Below are positions 50,373 to 62,513 of a DNA stretch of 64,000 nucleotides, in pieces (the stretch's first letter is position 1; every line of letters starts with the position of its first letter). Made by a program: the position numbers and the translations under genes. The notes under the pieces were generated by a model. It did not search any database and was not told the origin of the DNA. It was given only the letters and a program-made list of their open reading frames with translations. Origin of the DNA: Hepsetus odoe (Eukaryota > Chordata > Actinopteri > Characiformes > Hepsetidae); contig CM029370.1 of NCBI GenBank assembly GCA_017165825.1, forward strand, positions 16,023,253 through 16,087,252, in the 5' to 3' direction.

Positions 50373-52469
50373 TAACACTATACTGAACTGTGATCTCAGT
50401 TAAACTTGCTTCCATGGTTTCTACACTGAAAGACAATGTAATGTAAATTGCAATGAAATAAAGAATACAATGCCACATTTGATTTAGGTATGCAAATTGT
50501 TGCTGACTGTTGAGATGCAAACTTCTATTACTTGCTGACCTTAGCTAGCGTCAAACATGACCTTTTAGGGTAAAGTGTGCAAATGAAAGTTTTCACCAAA
50601 CCGTCACTTGAAATAAGGGAGGCAAAAAAGGAGACAGAATACAGGAAAGGCAGCATAAATAAAAGTTTAACACTTTCAGTGTGTGTGATACAGACATGTA
50701 AAACTGAACAGTGCCACCATCCGATTCCACAGCAATCCATGTGATTGGCAGATGTTCAGAATATGAACTGACATGCATGCGTGGTCTCTGGGACTGTGAT
50801 GCATTCTTTCTGTAATGAAGCTGACCAGTCAAGGGATCTACTTCTTTATATTTATACTGCTGGAAAAGCAGCTAATCTGGCACACCAGAAAAAACTAACC
50901 AAAAGGACCTTTCTGTGCTCTTTAGTGTTTAGGATGCCCCTCCTCCAGACCTCCAGAAGGTGGCATTGTGGGATTATGGATGCTGTGGAAAATCCAATAA
51001 ATCTCCATAAACCATCCGGTGTTTCCTTGCTCTGTAGCTGGATGAAAGAACAATTTAATGTAGCAGCAATGGCTGTTAATACTTAAAATGTGAGTACAAA
51101 AGAAAAAAAGTCTAGATAATTAGATTAAGATTTGATATTTGCTTGCAGAAGATCAAATTTCAATCAAATGTCTTAAAATGTTAAATGTGTCATTCCCTCC
51201 AGTCTTAATTTTTATGAGGGAGGTATTAATTTTTTCTCGATAAAATTATCCAACTACATATAACCTAACCATCTATCACTGGCTAAAGACATGAAGCTAC
51301 TTCACAACTTGTACCACTTCTTAGCCAGGCCTTGTCCAGAGTTTAATCCTATTAGACAGCAACACTGCCCTCAACTCTAAATACAAAGGCTGTAGAACAC
51401 TCTCATAAATCACTTCAAGACACTTTCTGAACACCTGACTCACTCCCTCGACTCTGCAGTCTTCTGTAATTGGAGCTGCTGGCAGCAAGGCTAGAGGAAC
51501 TGCCTGTGGGTCAAGTATTCTGGAACTCCAGCCTGTGGTGATTTATAATAGCAAAAGCCCTTTCCTTCCGCATTGAGTCTGAGCCAAAAGAAGCCCTCCG
51601 TGTTGCACCTTTACCACGTACCCGATGACAACAGTTGGAAGAGTGGATGCTTTCTAAGAACTTGTGTTGGCACCTGGAATTAGCTCTTTGCCATGTTGCA
51701 AACTTTTCTCTGGAGGCAAACAAAGCAGCATGTACATCTCTGGCTCAAATCATTATTTCTCACATAAAGGATGCACGTTAACAGAATACATGTTAAACTT
51801 GCAGGACATTACAAAGGCAAAATAACTTAGTACATGGCACAGACAAGTGGCACAGTGGACTAACACCAGGTCAAGAAAAGGCTTATTTTACAGTTGATCT
51901 TCGATGATATTTTTTTGAAAAAAAAAATAAAAAAATACAATATGCTTCACCAGAAAATAAAAACCAAGCAAATCAGTAAACATCCCCATGTTACTTCACA
52001 CTCACCATATTAATTTTTGCTGAAAGGAATCTGTAAGCCAGTGTAGCTGTCTGTCAGTGCCTGAAATACCTTCTACAGCTGGTTTAATAAATGGGTTCAA
52101 CTAAGTTAACTAGAACTAGAACTATAAAACCGCATCACAAGATATTGTAATATTTAACTGCAAAAATATTAGTCCACTGATTCTTTGCTTGGGTTAAAAA
52201 ATCTTATGAAATCTCTGTCATGCATAGCAGCTTAGAGATCTTGATCTCTGTTTTATTAGCTGAGTCTTGGGGTCTCTTGGGCTCAGCTTTTGGAGAAATT
52301 GATTGTCTTTCATGAAGATAAAAGTAGACAAGAGGTAAGCACGTGCAGGCTTTCACGTTAAGGCTCTATTCGGGGGGGGGGGGGGGGACACAAAAAAAAA
52401 AAAAAAGTGTCCATTTTCAATCCCACATTTTTTCTCCCAGAGGTTAGCAGCTGTGCAGTACACTGGGGG
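50373..52469. other. Intergenic region downstream of tmed5
   Basis: Mostly unique-looking AT-rich sequence with a G16 run (52372-52387) followed by an A15 run (52392-52406). The part near 52470 is tmed5 3' UTR on the minus strand; a minus-strand AATAAA (plus TTTATT at about 52251) could be its polyadenylation signal. Nothing else is recognised in 50400-52200. Confidence 0.5.
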
Positions 52470-52688
52470 TTATGTGCGTGTTTTCCTTTTGTCATCAAAA
52501 AGGCTGCGCAGCAAATAGACCTGGATACAGGATACCACCACCATCACCACCACGTTGGTGCAGGACCAGATGTTGACACGTTCATAGTTGCTCTCCTGCA
52601 GGTTGCGGTCACGTGCCTCAAAAGCCCTCAGCAGTGTCTGAATCTGAAGACTCTTCCCCAAACGTGCTTTCACACTGTTTATAGTATC
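52470..52688 (-). CDS. tmed5: tmed5 exon 4: coiled neck, membrane segment and tail
   Basis: Encodes DTINSVKARLGKSLQIQTLL, RAFEARDRNLQESNYERVNI, the membrane span and the tail ending KRKTRT, then the stop. The acceptor is CTATAG on the minus strand. Confidence 0.93.
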   Translation of the reverse strand, partial: DTINSVKARLGKSLQIQTLLRAFEARDRNLQESNYERVNIWSCTNVVVMVVVSCIQVYLLRSLFDDKRKTRT

Positions 52689-54848
52689 CTATAGGGAGCA
52701 ACCGACACACAAGCACTTACATAAGCAGGCTCAAATAAACCAAGATGAAATCATTCTGCAATAACTGTAGCATGAGGGCAGAGCAGACAGTCTGTGCTTT
52801 TGTTTTACTTGCAGTATTTGCTCCAAATACTGTTTAAAAGGAGAACAGTAATAGTAATAAGATGCTCTTATTCGGAATGACATACAAAGCCTAAAGACAG
52901 GGGCCTCTTACCCCTAGGCTGCCACTACCCTATACTCCTGAATATTCAGTACTTATTCACATAAATACAAAAACAAAACTTGGTGTCGTTAGAGGTTGGT
53001 CAGCCAACTAGGCTGGGCTAGGCCCTACTTCCCCCCCCCATTGTGTAAATACTTCCTGCACAAGTAAAATTTAGAACTTCCTGAAACTAATAATAAACCT
53101 AGAATCTATTTACAAGCCTGAAAATACAGAAGCTGTTATACTCATACAACATGTAATTCATCCGTCAATTCAAGAAGCGATGGTGTAGATTCAATTCGAA
53201 CAAGAACAAGTCATAGCCACACCTGAATAGGCCAGACCTGATTTTCATTGAGAAACAGCTCTGTACATGTATTTATATATTTTTCTGAAATTTCAAGCAG
53301 CATACCTGGCTATGAAGGCAGGGAGAATGGAATGTCTTCTAGACTACGTTCACTGTAATTGGTTATTTCTTTCTACACAAGATCCAGAAAGGAATGTTGG
53401 CATTTCTTCCGAACTTTACAGTTGGAACGGGTTTAATCAGGTTTTACAAAACATAAAACTAAACGGAGTGAGATTTAAGTGAAGTAATCTGTAATGGATG
53501 GCTTTTTTGAGTAACCACCAAAAAATTCTTCAGAGCATCATGTTCATAAAAGTGCCTGATTAATTTTGGGAGCTCGTATGCTGTGACTCAAACACTAATC
53601 TTTACTGTTCATACAATCTGTTAATAAAACATACATGTTATCTTTGTAGAAAAAAACAAATATATATATATACACACACACAAGATTAGATTGAACACTG
53701 AACATGTATCCTACTTAATGATGACTATTACTGGGATTTCATATGTAGTGTTGAAATTTAATGGACATTGAGTGCTCTCTTATTGCTCTCACAAACCTGA
53801 GGCTCATGTGTTTGAGGCTCTTATGTTTTAAATCAGTTCTTTTGCACTTCCCTTTATTCTAGAAATGATCACTGCTGATAATCATCAATCATCACCTGTG
53901 CGTCCACTTCCAGATCTCCAGGGACTCTCAATTTCTATCTATCTATTCATAGTGCTATCATAATTAATAATCAGTTAAGAAAGAGCTTGAATGGCTAGAA
54001 AACATTCATAAGCTTATTTGGTCAACTTAGCCATATGACATCTACTTTTACAGCGAAATAGAAGCGTTTCCTCACCATGATGTCCTCCAATTTCATGTCT
54101 AGTAAGTCAGCCCCTTGAACATATTCTTTCCAATCCTCAGGATCTTCCCCATTATCCATGTTGTCCAGAATCAGCTCAAAGAAGATGATCTTTTCAGATA
54201 CCGTGCTGAATGTGTTATCAAAGCAGAACATGTAGTCTCCGTCCTCGGTCTCCACTCTGAAATATCCAATTATACAGCCTTTAAAACGCCTGCTGGAAAA
54301 TCACATGCGCACATAAAAAAAAATAATAAGGTGGATAGTGTTAAACCTACGTGTGAACTCCATCAGACTTCCTATAGTCAGAGTACAGCACATAGCCACT
54401 TGGAGAGGACAAGTAGAAATCCACATCCAGACCTGCCCCATCAAGAACCTGCAGGTTCATAAATACACAAAGTCATGCACGAGCACACACACTAACGTTC
54501 AGAAAGACTACGGTGAATCCTAAATCAGTAACCCTCTAAATCAGGCCCAAGTTTCATGGGTAAAGACTGCAATGAAACATTTTACAACATTGACCTTTTC
54601 TCTCCTTTTGCATGCAACACTGGTCCTAGAGATCAGTTTCAACACTGAACTGTGGTTTGCCATAAATCTGCTTTCAATGCAGAACTGATCGATGTTTTGG
54701 TTTTATAGTGAACTAGGTGAGTAAGAGACTGTGGTTATATGGTCACAAACTGCTGTAGTCAGAAAACGAAAACTGAAAAATTGGGTAGAAGGATCATACC
54801 AAACCCTGATGGACACCAGTCCTCCAACACTAGAGTGAGAGTGTGTGA

Positions 54849-54888
<40 letters not shown>

Positions 54889-55373
54889 CACGGCATACTT
54901 GGGCCACAAATGGATAGTATAGAAAATTCACATCTTGTACTAACATGAAAATATTGCGCCGTGCTGTTGAGACAGAACAGGGCGGTAAGACCAGGAGCAA
55001 AATCACAAGAAGACTATATTAATTGTATGAAATGAAACTCATTTTCAGAGCCCTACACCAGAGCCAGCGTTGTTAGAAGGTGTGTATCTCCCAAACTGTG
55101 TAGACCACAGCTGAGGAGGGAGGGAAACTTCACTGCTTATCCTGATCAGGGTCCTAGTCACTTGGAGAAACATCTGGATGATACCTGATACTCAATCTCC
55201 AGCGATGCGTCTTTCTTCATGGTCTGATAGAAACACTCCTTACGGCCCGCAGGGAGGGTGAAGGTGAAGTCGCTGTCCAGAGACTGTGAGAACGCGGAGA
55301 CCAAACACCGCTCCGAAACACACACCGCAAACACCACCACCAAAAGTCTCACTCCCTCCTCCCACACATACAT
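52470..55373 (-). CDS. tmed5: TMED5, p24-gamma family cargo receptor (whole gene, 4 exons)
   Basis: Minus-strand coding exons 55373-55185, 54448-54351, 54256-54076 and 52688-52470 have consistent phases and encode 228 residues (human TMED5 is 229). Signal peptide 1 to about 27, GOLD domain from SLDSDFTFTLPAGRKECFYQ with the conserved cysteine pair C47 and C107 (GDYMFCFDNTF). A coiled-coil neck follows in EARDRNLQESNYERVN, then one membrane segment (NVVVMVVVSCIQVYLL) and a short basic tail LFDDKRKTRT. p24 proteins cycle between ER and Golgi and help package cargo, GPI-anchored proteins among them. The sequence is closer to TMED5 than TMED1 at SLDSDFTFTL and the tail. The gene lies behind pigc on the same strand and head-to-head with the next gene. 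Confidence 0.93.
52689..54075. other. tmed5 intron 3
   Basis: AT-rich, with a short (TA)n(CA)n run near 53660-53685. About 53500-53575 has words shared with the transposon relics at 3140 and 28040 (AAAAGTGCCTGATTAA). No other content is recognised. Confidence 0.5.
54076..54256 (-). CDS. tmed5: tmed5 exon 3: GOLD end and neck
   Basis: Encodes VETEDGDYMFCFDNTFSTVS, then EKIIFFELILDNM and GADLLDMKLEDIM. Donor GTGAGG. Confidence 0.93.
54351..54448 (-). CDS. tmed5: tmed5 exon 2: GOLD domain
   Basis: Encodes VLDGAGLDVDFYLSSPSGYV then LYSDYRKSDGVH. Ends in a split Thr codon with donor GTAGGT. Confidence 0.92.
54449..55184. other. tmed5 intron 1
   Basis: Contains a (GT)n tract at about 54852-54883. 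Nothing else is recognised. Confidence 0.6.
54852..54883 (+). repeat. (GT)n microsatellite
   Basis: About 15 GT units in tmed5 intron 1. Confidence 0.9.
55185..55373 (-). CDS. tmed5: tmed5 exon 1: signal peptide and GOLD start
   Basis: Encodes residues 1-63, from MYVWEEGVRLLVVVFAVCV to ASLEIEYQ. The donor is GTATCA on the minus strand. The ATG at 55371-55373 is the only in-frame start before the signal sequence. Confidence 0.92.
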
Positions 55374-57055
55374 GACTTCTCTACAGCGTCGAAGTAAACA
55401 CCACGAGAAATAATCCCCCTCTCAACAGATAATTCCTTTGGTTCACGTCGAGGGGAACTTTCTCAAACAAAACTCGCCCTCAGCAAACTTCTCGACACAA
55501 CTCCCCCAACGAGCTGAGAGTTCAGGACCCCGCCGCCTGAGACACCTCAGTGTGTCCACTAAGCATGCCAACACACTTTCGTTTTTTATTTAAAACTTGG
55601 TGGAGTTTACGACTAAAGCTTTTTTGTAATTTAAATGTACTGCATATTTAAAAATTTAATTGTTTCTAAACAGGCAAAGATCTCAGCAGCCCCAAGATGT
55701 TGCATTTCGGGAAATGAAGTCTTTTGCATAACTACCCACCTCCCCCTTCTCGACTACAATCTCGCAGATTAAACGCCACGCCCACTCCCGTTCACAACTC
55801 GCCCAATCTAGTACACGTCACTCCCACTCCAGGCTACGTCACGTTCACGCCAGAATCCGACACGCCCCCAAACCAACTTCCTGTAACTTCCTCAGTAGTT
55901 ACGGTGACGCAGGCGAAGAGCCGGGATTACTGCTAAAATCCCTAAACTTGCATTTTTTGTAGTTCATAGAAAATGAAAAATTAATGTGTTTGTAGTTTAG
56001 TTGTACTCGCACTAAAGTATTTTGGACTAATGTGGACAACTTTGCCAAGAAGACTGGACGCTGTATTGCTCTGAATACTTTGGATATTTATTTATTATTT
56101 AAAAAGTTTATAACCGTTAATTATCATCGTAAAAGTATAATATCTTTTGAGCTATTCATGTTTACATTATATATTTATATTTCATATTTGTATGTTTTGC
56201 TATAAATATTTAGTTTATTGTGTGTACAAACAAAAAAAACTTTATGCAAAACCACGTGCAATCATTGGTGGTATAAACAGTAGAAGAAAAAAAAACATGC
56301 CCATTTTAAGAATTAGTGTCTTGAAATCATACCGTAGGAAAGATGGTTTACTGATGGTTTACTTGTTTCTTAACTCCAAACCTTTAGAGGAGTCCCTCTC
56401 TGAATGCGGGAATGGGCTTTTATGAACTCAGAGGCGGTTACTGGAGTGAGAGAGGGAGTGCGCAAGAGTAAATGCAACACTGCAGAAGACGGATAGATTG
56501 TTCAGATGCAGATGAGAAACATACATTACTAACACGTTGTTCACTCATCAGCTGTGCGATCACAAGTACAGAGTACGGGTTACGTGTTCGGACGTTTCCT
56601 CTGAGTGCGGGTATAAACGTGTTTATCACCGAGTGACGCGTCCAGCCATAGACCTTCCAACTCATCTTTGAAGAGTGGCATGGGCAGGGCGAAACACAAA
56701 TGAGGATTCCTATTGGTGGACCTACCCAACCCGGTGCGGAAAGGCCATTCTTATTGGTGGATGGTCCTAAGGCCTGTGTATAGAGAGTGGGTTTTCATTG
56801 GACAAGAGGGTTATGCACTGGGGGTGGGGCGAGTGCTAGATCCCGAGCAACAGCAGTTTAGAGTCAGAAAGAGGCAAGCAGAGGCAGAGTCCGGGTGTTT
56901 ACAGGGGCAAAATCTAAAAACCAGCTACAAACACGCCCCCTCTGCTTTCAGAGCTGCAAAAAAATGTAAAAGTTGCCGGTTTTCCTCACTCTTGAACATA
57001 AAACGCGGAGGAGGACCCATAAAGAAGCGAGGATGTTGGTCCCCGCGGGAAGATA
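55374..57055. promoter_or_regulatory. Divergent promoter region between tmed5 (-) and the suco-like gene (+)
   Basis: Only 1.7 kb separates the two start codons. The tmed5 side (55380-55560) is moderately GC-rich. The right side has three evenly spaced inverted CCAAT boxes (ATTGG at 56712, 56753 and 56797), typical of NF-Y promoters, then a CpG-rich leader to 57055. The middle (55960-56400) is AT-rich. Two separate promoters are more likely than one shared. Confidence 0.55.
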
Positions 57056-57108
57056 ATGAAGAGGCTGCGCGGTTTGTTGGTGTGCCTCACTGTAGCTCTG
57101 CTGTGCTG
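57056..57108 (+). CDS. First coding exon of a signal-peptide protein, suco-like by position
   Basis: ATG 57056 opens MKRLRGLLVCLTVALLC and ends in a split codon at donor GTGAGT (57109). Basic residues followed by a hydrophobic run make a clear signal peptide. It lies in a CpG-rich leader downstream of the triple CCAAT promoter. Human SUCO (SUN-domain ossification factor), the neighbour of PIGC, starts with a similar basic-hydrophobic sequence. The link is synteny plus weak N-terminal resemblance only, so no symbol is given. Confidence 0.5.
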
Positions 57109-59985
57109 GTGAGTTAACGCTTCACTCTCTGTGTCCTGACAACCATCCTCTGATATTAACCCTCCACACTTTGCCTTGGTTCAATGACTGGCGTCCCCAG
57201 CCTGCTTCAGTGGCCCTCACTGGGAGAAGCGTAGCTAGCTAAGCTAGCCTGTCAGATGTTGAGCTATTAAAGACGAGGTGCTCGGTTTGTTCACGTGATC
57301 CGTGAAAAAAAATCCGAAAAAAAAACCATCCTCCGGTGTTTGTGAGTCAGTTACTTTCATGAGCGATTGCGTCTGTTTGGCGTAAAATCAAATCCCTGAA
57401 ACTGAAGCCAGCCATCACCGCTGGCCGGTCGAGGGACCGCTAGCTGTGGCTTCAGTCGGGTGTTTTGAGGAGGGCCGTGCGATGGGACGATGTTTCTGAT
57501 TATCGCGATGATTCACAATCACAGCGATCACTTTTCTGAGAGTGTCGTGATACTGTCTGTAATGGGAATCCTTTCCAACTTGATTTTTCATTGCAGACAG
57601 GGCAGAATGAATCTCCTTTAACCGGGTTGAGAGTGATAGTTTGGAAAGTGTTGATGAGAAGTTTGTGTATTTCTGTATTTTATTCCTCTGTTCTAACTTA
57701 TTTGATGTCAGATTTTAAAAAATAACAAATCATTTATCGTGAAAATGTATTGAAGTATTGAGATCTTATTTATTGCCGTATCGCCCACCCCTGATTTTGT
57801 AGACACATTGTACAGAAAACTGTCCAGTCTCCCTGCTGACTGGGACCTCCACCACAACAGGACGCCAGAGAAATCTGAGTCCGTCTGAGACCTGCTCGGC
57901 TTTTATTCCTCTCACTGCTGCAGAACCTGCCAAAATACAGGATGGGTAACGCGAATTGGTAATGGACCTGGGTCTTTCACAAAACAGGGTCTCTCAGATA
58001 ACTTAAGCCTATCCAATAAGAAAAGAGCCGGGGGACGCTCCTGTCAGCTTTAGGAAGTCATCTGGCTAAACTGAGGAATCCTGCTTCATGAAGCGCCTTC
58101 CTGGTCTGCAGTTCAGCCGACCAGTTGTGTGTGTAGGGAGGGAGGTTTTACTGACTTGGTTAAATGGATAGAAAATGTAGTTTTAACCGGTTATTGTTCA
58201 TTTTCTCACAGGCATCATATATGGTTGTCAAATTTTTTTTTTGTTTTGTCAATATTAATATGAATTTAAAACAGTTTGAACTCCCAGACTGGCGACATTT
58301 ACCTTTCCTCTTTAAGATGAAATTAAAATCAATCAAGAAAAGAAAACCAAAACAAAACCATATTTTTCACTCGATTGATTCCTTGATCTCTTCTGCAGAA
58401 GAATCTTTCTGAACTATTACTCTACATTTGAGTATATACTTATCTTTTGCTGCTCTGCACCGGGCTGATGTAGTTTAAGACGGGCGGTTGGGGCATTAAT
58501 GCCGGTCATCTGTCTGTTAACCTGTGACCCTTTTTGAAGAGAGCTTTGAAAAAGTAGGAACACACATTCAGAAAAGCAGATTTTGGTACAAAGCTTGCTG
58601 TGTGTTATCTGCTGCAGCTGGTTATATGCATGCATTGACAACAATTTGACCTTTTCTTATGGCTGATTTAATCTTAATTTGTTTTTTATTTAATTACCCA
58701 CAGATGTAGGCTCAGAGTGACAACTAATTGTATCAGCTTTACCATATAGCGTACATATTAAGTTGCTACCTGTTTCTGTCAAGCAGTGTGGTTGAATGAA
58801 AAGCAAATAAATTCGTTAACCTTTCTTTAGAGAGGTAGTCTCTTTGTGGGCTTGGTTGCTTCAGGCCACATTGCAGTGCTAAAGAAGGAAGCTGAAGTGA
58901 TTCGCTGTAGTTTGGTCGGGTTCATGGCTGATTGGGTTATGCATAATAGAAAACAGTGATCAAGCTTATCTTTACGTTTGTTTGGTCTTTGTTTTTAGGT
59001 TTTGCCTAAAATATCGGATTGTGTTGTCTTGACATTATGCCATTTATTTTTTTTAAACTAGTTAGCAAGTCACATTTTAAAACTGGAACTATGTTTAAAA
59101 CATTTTTTGTATTTACAACCCTCTACAACACACACACACAGACTGTATTTGACAGTAAATATCAGGAATTCTGTACAATTTATTCAAATTGAATAAGGAA
59201 TAAGGAAAAAAGGAATATTTGATTGAATGATGTGTATGGTTTTTGTTACTACTTTGTGTTTTAACTTTCAAATCACTGTTATTTTAGTTTGATTTACTGC
59301 TTAGTACTGCTTAAAGTATCTTCCAAGTTTCTAAAATACCTTTATTGTAAGGGCATATGTCATTTAGCTCTTTAAATCACAGTGGACTTAAGGACCAAGT
59401 CGTGTGACATGGCTAAAGTTTTGAATTGAATTTCATATTTAGGATAAAGGAGAAATTGCCTATAAACTAAGCTGTGTTTATAGGCTGAAAGTTATGCTTT
59501 GTTCTGGTGGCACAACATGAGCAGCAGCACAACCTCGCAGTTCAGCCTCACAGCTAATCTCACTCTTACGAGAAGAGATTCTTAAAACGCCAATCGAGCG
59601 GTTTTCTCTTCTTTCTCTCTCTCATCTGCAAGGGGTTAATCGTTTCCAGCATTCAGACCTGTGATCGGTCCTAACCCTGCTGCAGGGCAACAGAAAGAGA
59701 AGCAAAAATAAAAGACAAGTCAGAGAAATACAAAGCTGGGAGTTGTGGGCAGACACAGTGCTGCTCTGGCACAGATCTGACGGAGGCCCCTGGCTTGGCT
59801 TGTCCTTTTTTTATATCTGCAAGCTCCGACTCATTCGTGCTGTTTTTCCACTTTCACTATACACTGTGCACAATTATTAGACAAGTGAGTGTTTTGAGGA
59901 TTTATTTTAATACGGAACAAATACAGTGCTATCAGTCAATCCAAAATGCTAATAACCCTGAAACCTGAATGTTTTACAAAGGAAC

Positions 59986-60018
<33 letters not shown>

Positions 60019-60220
60019 ATTCCTAAATTATTAGGCAATTATTAGTGTGCAAACTTTTCATGCAACAAAATAAAAAAAGTAATGTTTTCCAACTCACTTA
60101 ATTATTTTTACTATTATTCTGTTAAAGTGAGAATAATAATAAAACTCAACATTTACAAGAACATTTGACATTTCAAAAAAACATTTTGTGCAGCAGCAAC
60201 CACAGCCTCCCAGACACTGT

Positions 60221-60406
60221 TCAGAGAGCTGGACCTTCCCTGTAAATCTCCCATTTAAGAAGAGCCCACAAGTTCTCAGTAGGGTTTAGTTCAGGTGAGG
60301 AGGGGGGCCATTTCATGATTCTTTCATCTTTAAGGTCTTTACTGGTGAGCCACACAGTGGAGCATTTCCATGCATGTGATGGAGCATCGTCCTGCATAAA
60401 AATCAT
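60221..60406 (-). pseudogene. Transposase catalytic-core fragment of the Tc1-like element
   Basis: A 61-residue open stretch with MQDDAPSHAWKC and PPSSPELNPTENLWALLKWE, the DDE-superfamily signature of Tc1 transposases. It has no first-Asp region in frame and the start is internal. It is a remnant, not a gene. Confidence 0.85.
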
Positions 60407-61167
60407 GGCCTTCTTGAAAGGTGAAGAATTTCTCCTGAACCACTGCTTGAAGAAAGTGTCTTCTAAAAACTGGCAGTGGGTTTGGGAGTTGATCGCGTCT
60501 TCAACCCGAAATGGTCCAACTAACCAACTAAAGACCTACCTATACCAGTACCCCACCTACACCTTGCTGGAGTGTGAGTGGAAGTGGAGCTCTGTGCCCA
60601 TTACTGATCCAGCCACGGGACCATCCACCTGGTCTGTCAAGGCTCATCAGTCCATAAAACCTTTAAAAAACATTTGTCTTGTTAGATTTCTTGGCCCAGT
60701 CCTGACAATTCTGCTTATGTGTCTTATTCATTGGTGGTCGGGTTTCAGTCTTCCTTTCCTTGGCCATGTCTCTGAGCACTGAACACCTTATACTTCTGGA
60801 CACTCCAGGTAGGTTCAGTTCTGGAATATAACAGCACTGCAGGATCAGGGGTTCTTGGTATCTTCATGTTTGATTCTTCTCAAATCGTTCACAGTTAGTT
60901 AATTATTATTATTATTTTTTCTCAACACCTTTCTTGCAAACCTTTGCAAGAAACTGCTTGGTGCTTCTGTGATCACAACCCAATATCATAGCCGTTTCAA
61001 GAGTTTTGCATCTCTCTGAAAGACTTTTTACAATTTTTTAATTTTCAGAGTCAGTTATCTCTCTCTTTCGGCCCATTTCGCCTGAGGAGGAAAAGAAGCT
61101 GCCTAATAATTTTGCACACCTTGATAAAGAGTGTTGTTCTCTTTAGGCCACACCCTCCTCATTACAC

Positions 61168-61380
61168 AGATACATTTACGGCATTTAGCAGACGCTCTTA
61201 TCCAGAGCAACTTCCATGTCCTAATTACAGGGACAGTCCCCCTAGAGACACTCAGGGTTAAGGGTCTTGCTCAGGGACCCAGTGGTGGTAGTGCCAGAGG
61301 TGGGATTTGAACCTGGGACCTCTTGAGCCATAGGTGAGCCACCACCATAGGTCCATAGGCAAGTATCCTACCACACATCA
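61168..61380 (-). repeat. tRNA-derived SINE, third family, nested in the Tc1-like element
   Basis: Minus strand from TGATGTGTGGTAGGATACTT GCC through GTCCCAGGTTCAAATCCCAC to the tail GATAAGAGCGTCTGCTAAAT G. It is the best preserved tail of this family in the window. It inserted after the transposon, so it dates later than the transposon jump. Confidence 0.87.
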
Positions 61381-62301
61381 CCTGATCTGCTTAAATCCGG
61401 TTTCTACAGCATGGAGGTGGAATGCATGCATAAAAATGATGATCGTTTCAAAATACTCTCTTGCCTAGTAATTGTGCACACAGTGTAACTCTGACTTGGT
61501 TACACAAGCCAGAGTTATTTATTTTTATTTATACTGCTGTAACATTTAAACCCTGCGGTTTCAGCTTTTCCAGTTAATGTAATATGCTTCATGTGTCTCT
61601 TTGGCAATTTGTGTTCAATTTTTCTGTTCTATTTCATAAGCTTTACTCATGCTTTCCAGACCACTATGGTTAATTGCAATGTCCGTCATGCTGCTTCCAA
61701 TTGTTTTGAGGTTACCAGTTTAAATCCATAGTAAGTAAATGAACATGGGGGTGAAATGTTTAGCAAATTTGAAAAACTGATCAGACTCTACACATTCATT
61801 GATAATAATATTCCAGACTTTCATGTTCTGCATATCTAGAAAAGTTTCCATTTCCAACACGGGCAATGACAGAAGCAAAATTACTGCATCTGTGTTTTCT
61901 TTCATAAAAATGAAAGATGGCTGTGTGTGGCTGGTCTGACTGAAGTGCTTTTCACCGATTCGCAGGGACTGATGGTAGTGTCCATAAGCTGTCATAGAAA
62001 CACCACCCAAGGTCTTAGGCCCATGTTTTGATTCACCATTTCGCTTGACTGTTGTTGTTTATTTAAATGATTTAGCATGTGGTTAATAAATGTAAATACT
62101 TTTCTATTTATGTTCTCTCATTGCTGTCCCAAACAAAGCACTCACTCTCTAAGTAGCCATATTTATATTAAGTGGGGTGTTTTTTTTCTTCTCCCTCTCC
62201 AGTGTGTCTCAAAGAAGTGCAAATGTACGGGATAGGTCTGAGACTGAAGCCAGTTTATTGAAAGTATTATTCATTTAAAAAATTATAAAAGTAGTTATAG
62301 T

Positions 62302-62513
62302 GGGGCAGTGGTGGCCTAGTGGTTAGGGAGTTGGCCCCGGGATCGGAAGATTGTGGGTTCAATCCCCTTTCCAGTAGGTTGCCCTGAGGTACACTTTAAA
62401 TATCTGCCCCCTGCTGCACATGTGTGTATGGGTGAAACACAGAGGTTGAATTTTGTTGTGTTGTCTTGTGCTGTGCTGCGTTTCACAATGACACGAATAG
62501 TCACTTTCACTTT
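62302..62513 (+). repeat. tRNA-derived SINE, main family, internal deletion
   Basis: GGGGCAGTGGTGGCCTAGTG head, GTGGGTTCAATCCCC, GGTTGCCCTGAGGTACAC. The GCGC core is deleted so that AAATATCTGCCCCCTGCTGC follows directly. Tail AGTCACTTTCACTT. Confidence 0.85.

Larger units (their letters stand above)
59860..61487 (-). mobile_element. Tc1/mariner-type DNA transposon with recognisable ends, inactive
   Basis: Terminal repeats match: left TACACTGTGCACAATTATTA G at 59860, right (reverse complement) TACACTGTGTGCACAATTAC at 61487, each flanked by the expected TA. On the minus strand a transposase relic runs from MGRKREITDSEN (about 61076) to the catalytic core MQDDAPSHAWKCSTVW and SPELNPTENLWALLK (60400-60230), which keeps the second Asp and the Glu. 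Frames are interrupted between these parts, a (CA)n tract lies near the left end and a SINE interrupts the right end. It is therefore a dead copy. Confidence 0.85.

Noticed and set aside
56713..57117. 134-residue plus-strand frame upstream of the suco-like start
   Set aside because: It lies in a CCAAT/CpG promoter and leader and is in a different frame from the signal-peptide start at 57056. No similarity is recognised; at most it is an upstream ORF.
60315..60782. 155-residue plus-strand open frame
   Set aside because: It is the antisense shadow of the Tc1-like transposase, whose true sense is minus (MQDDAPSHAW, SPELNPTENLW).
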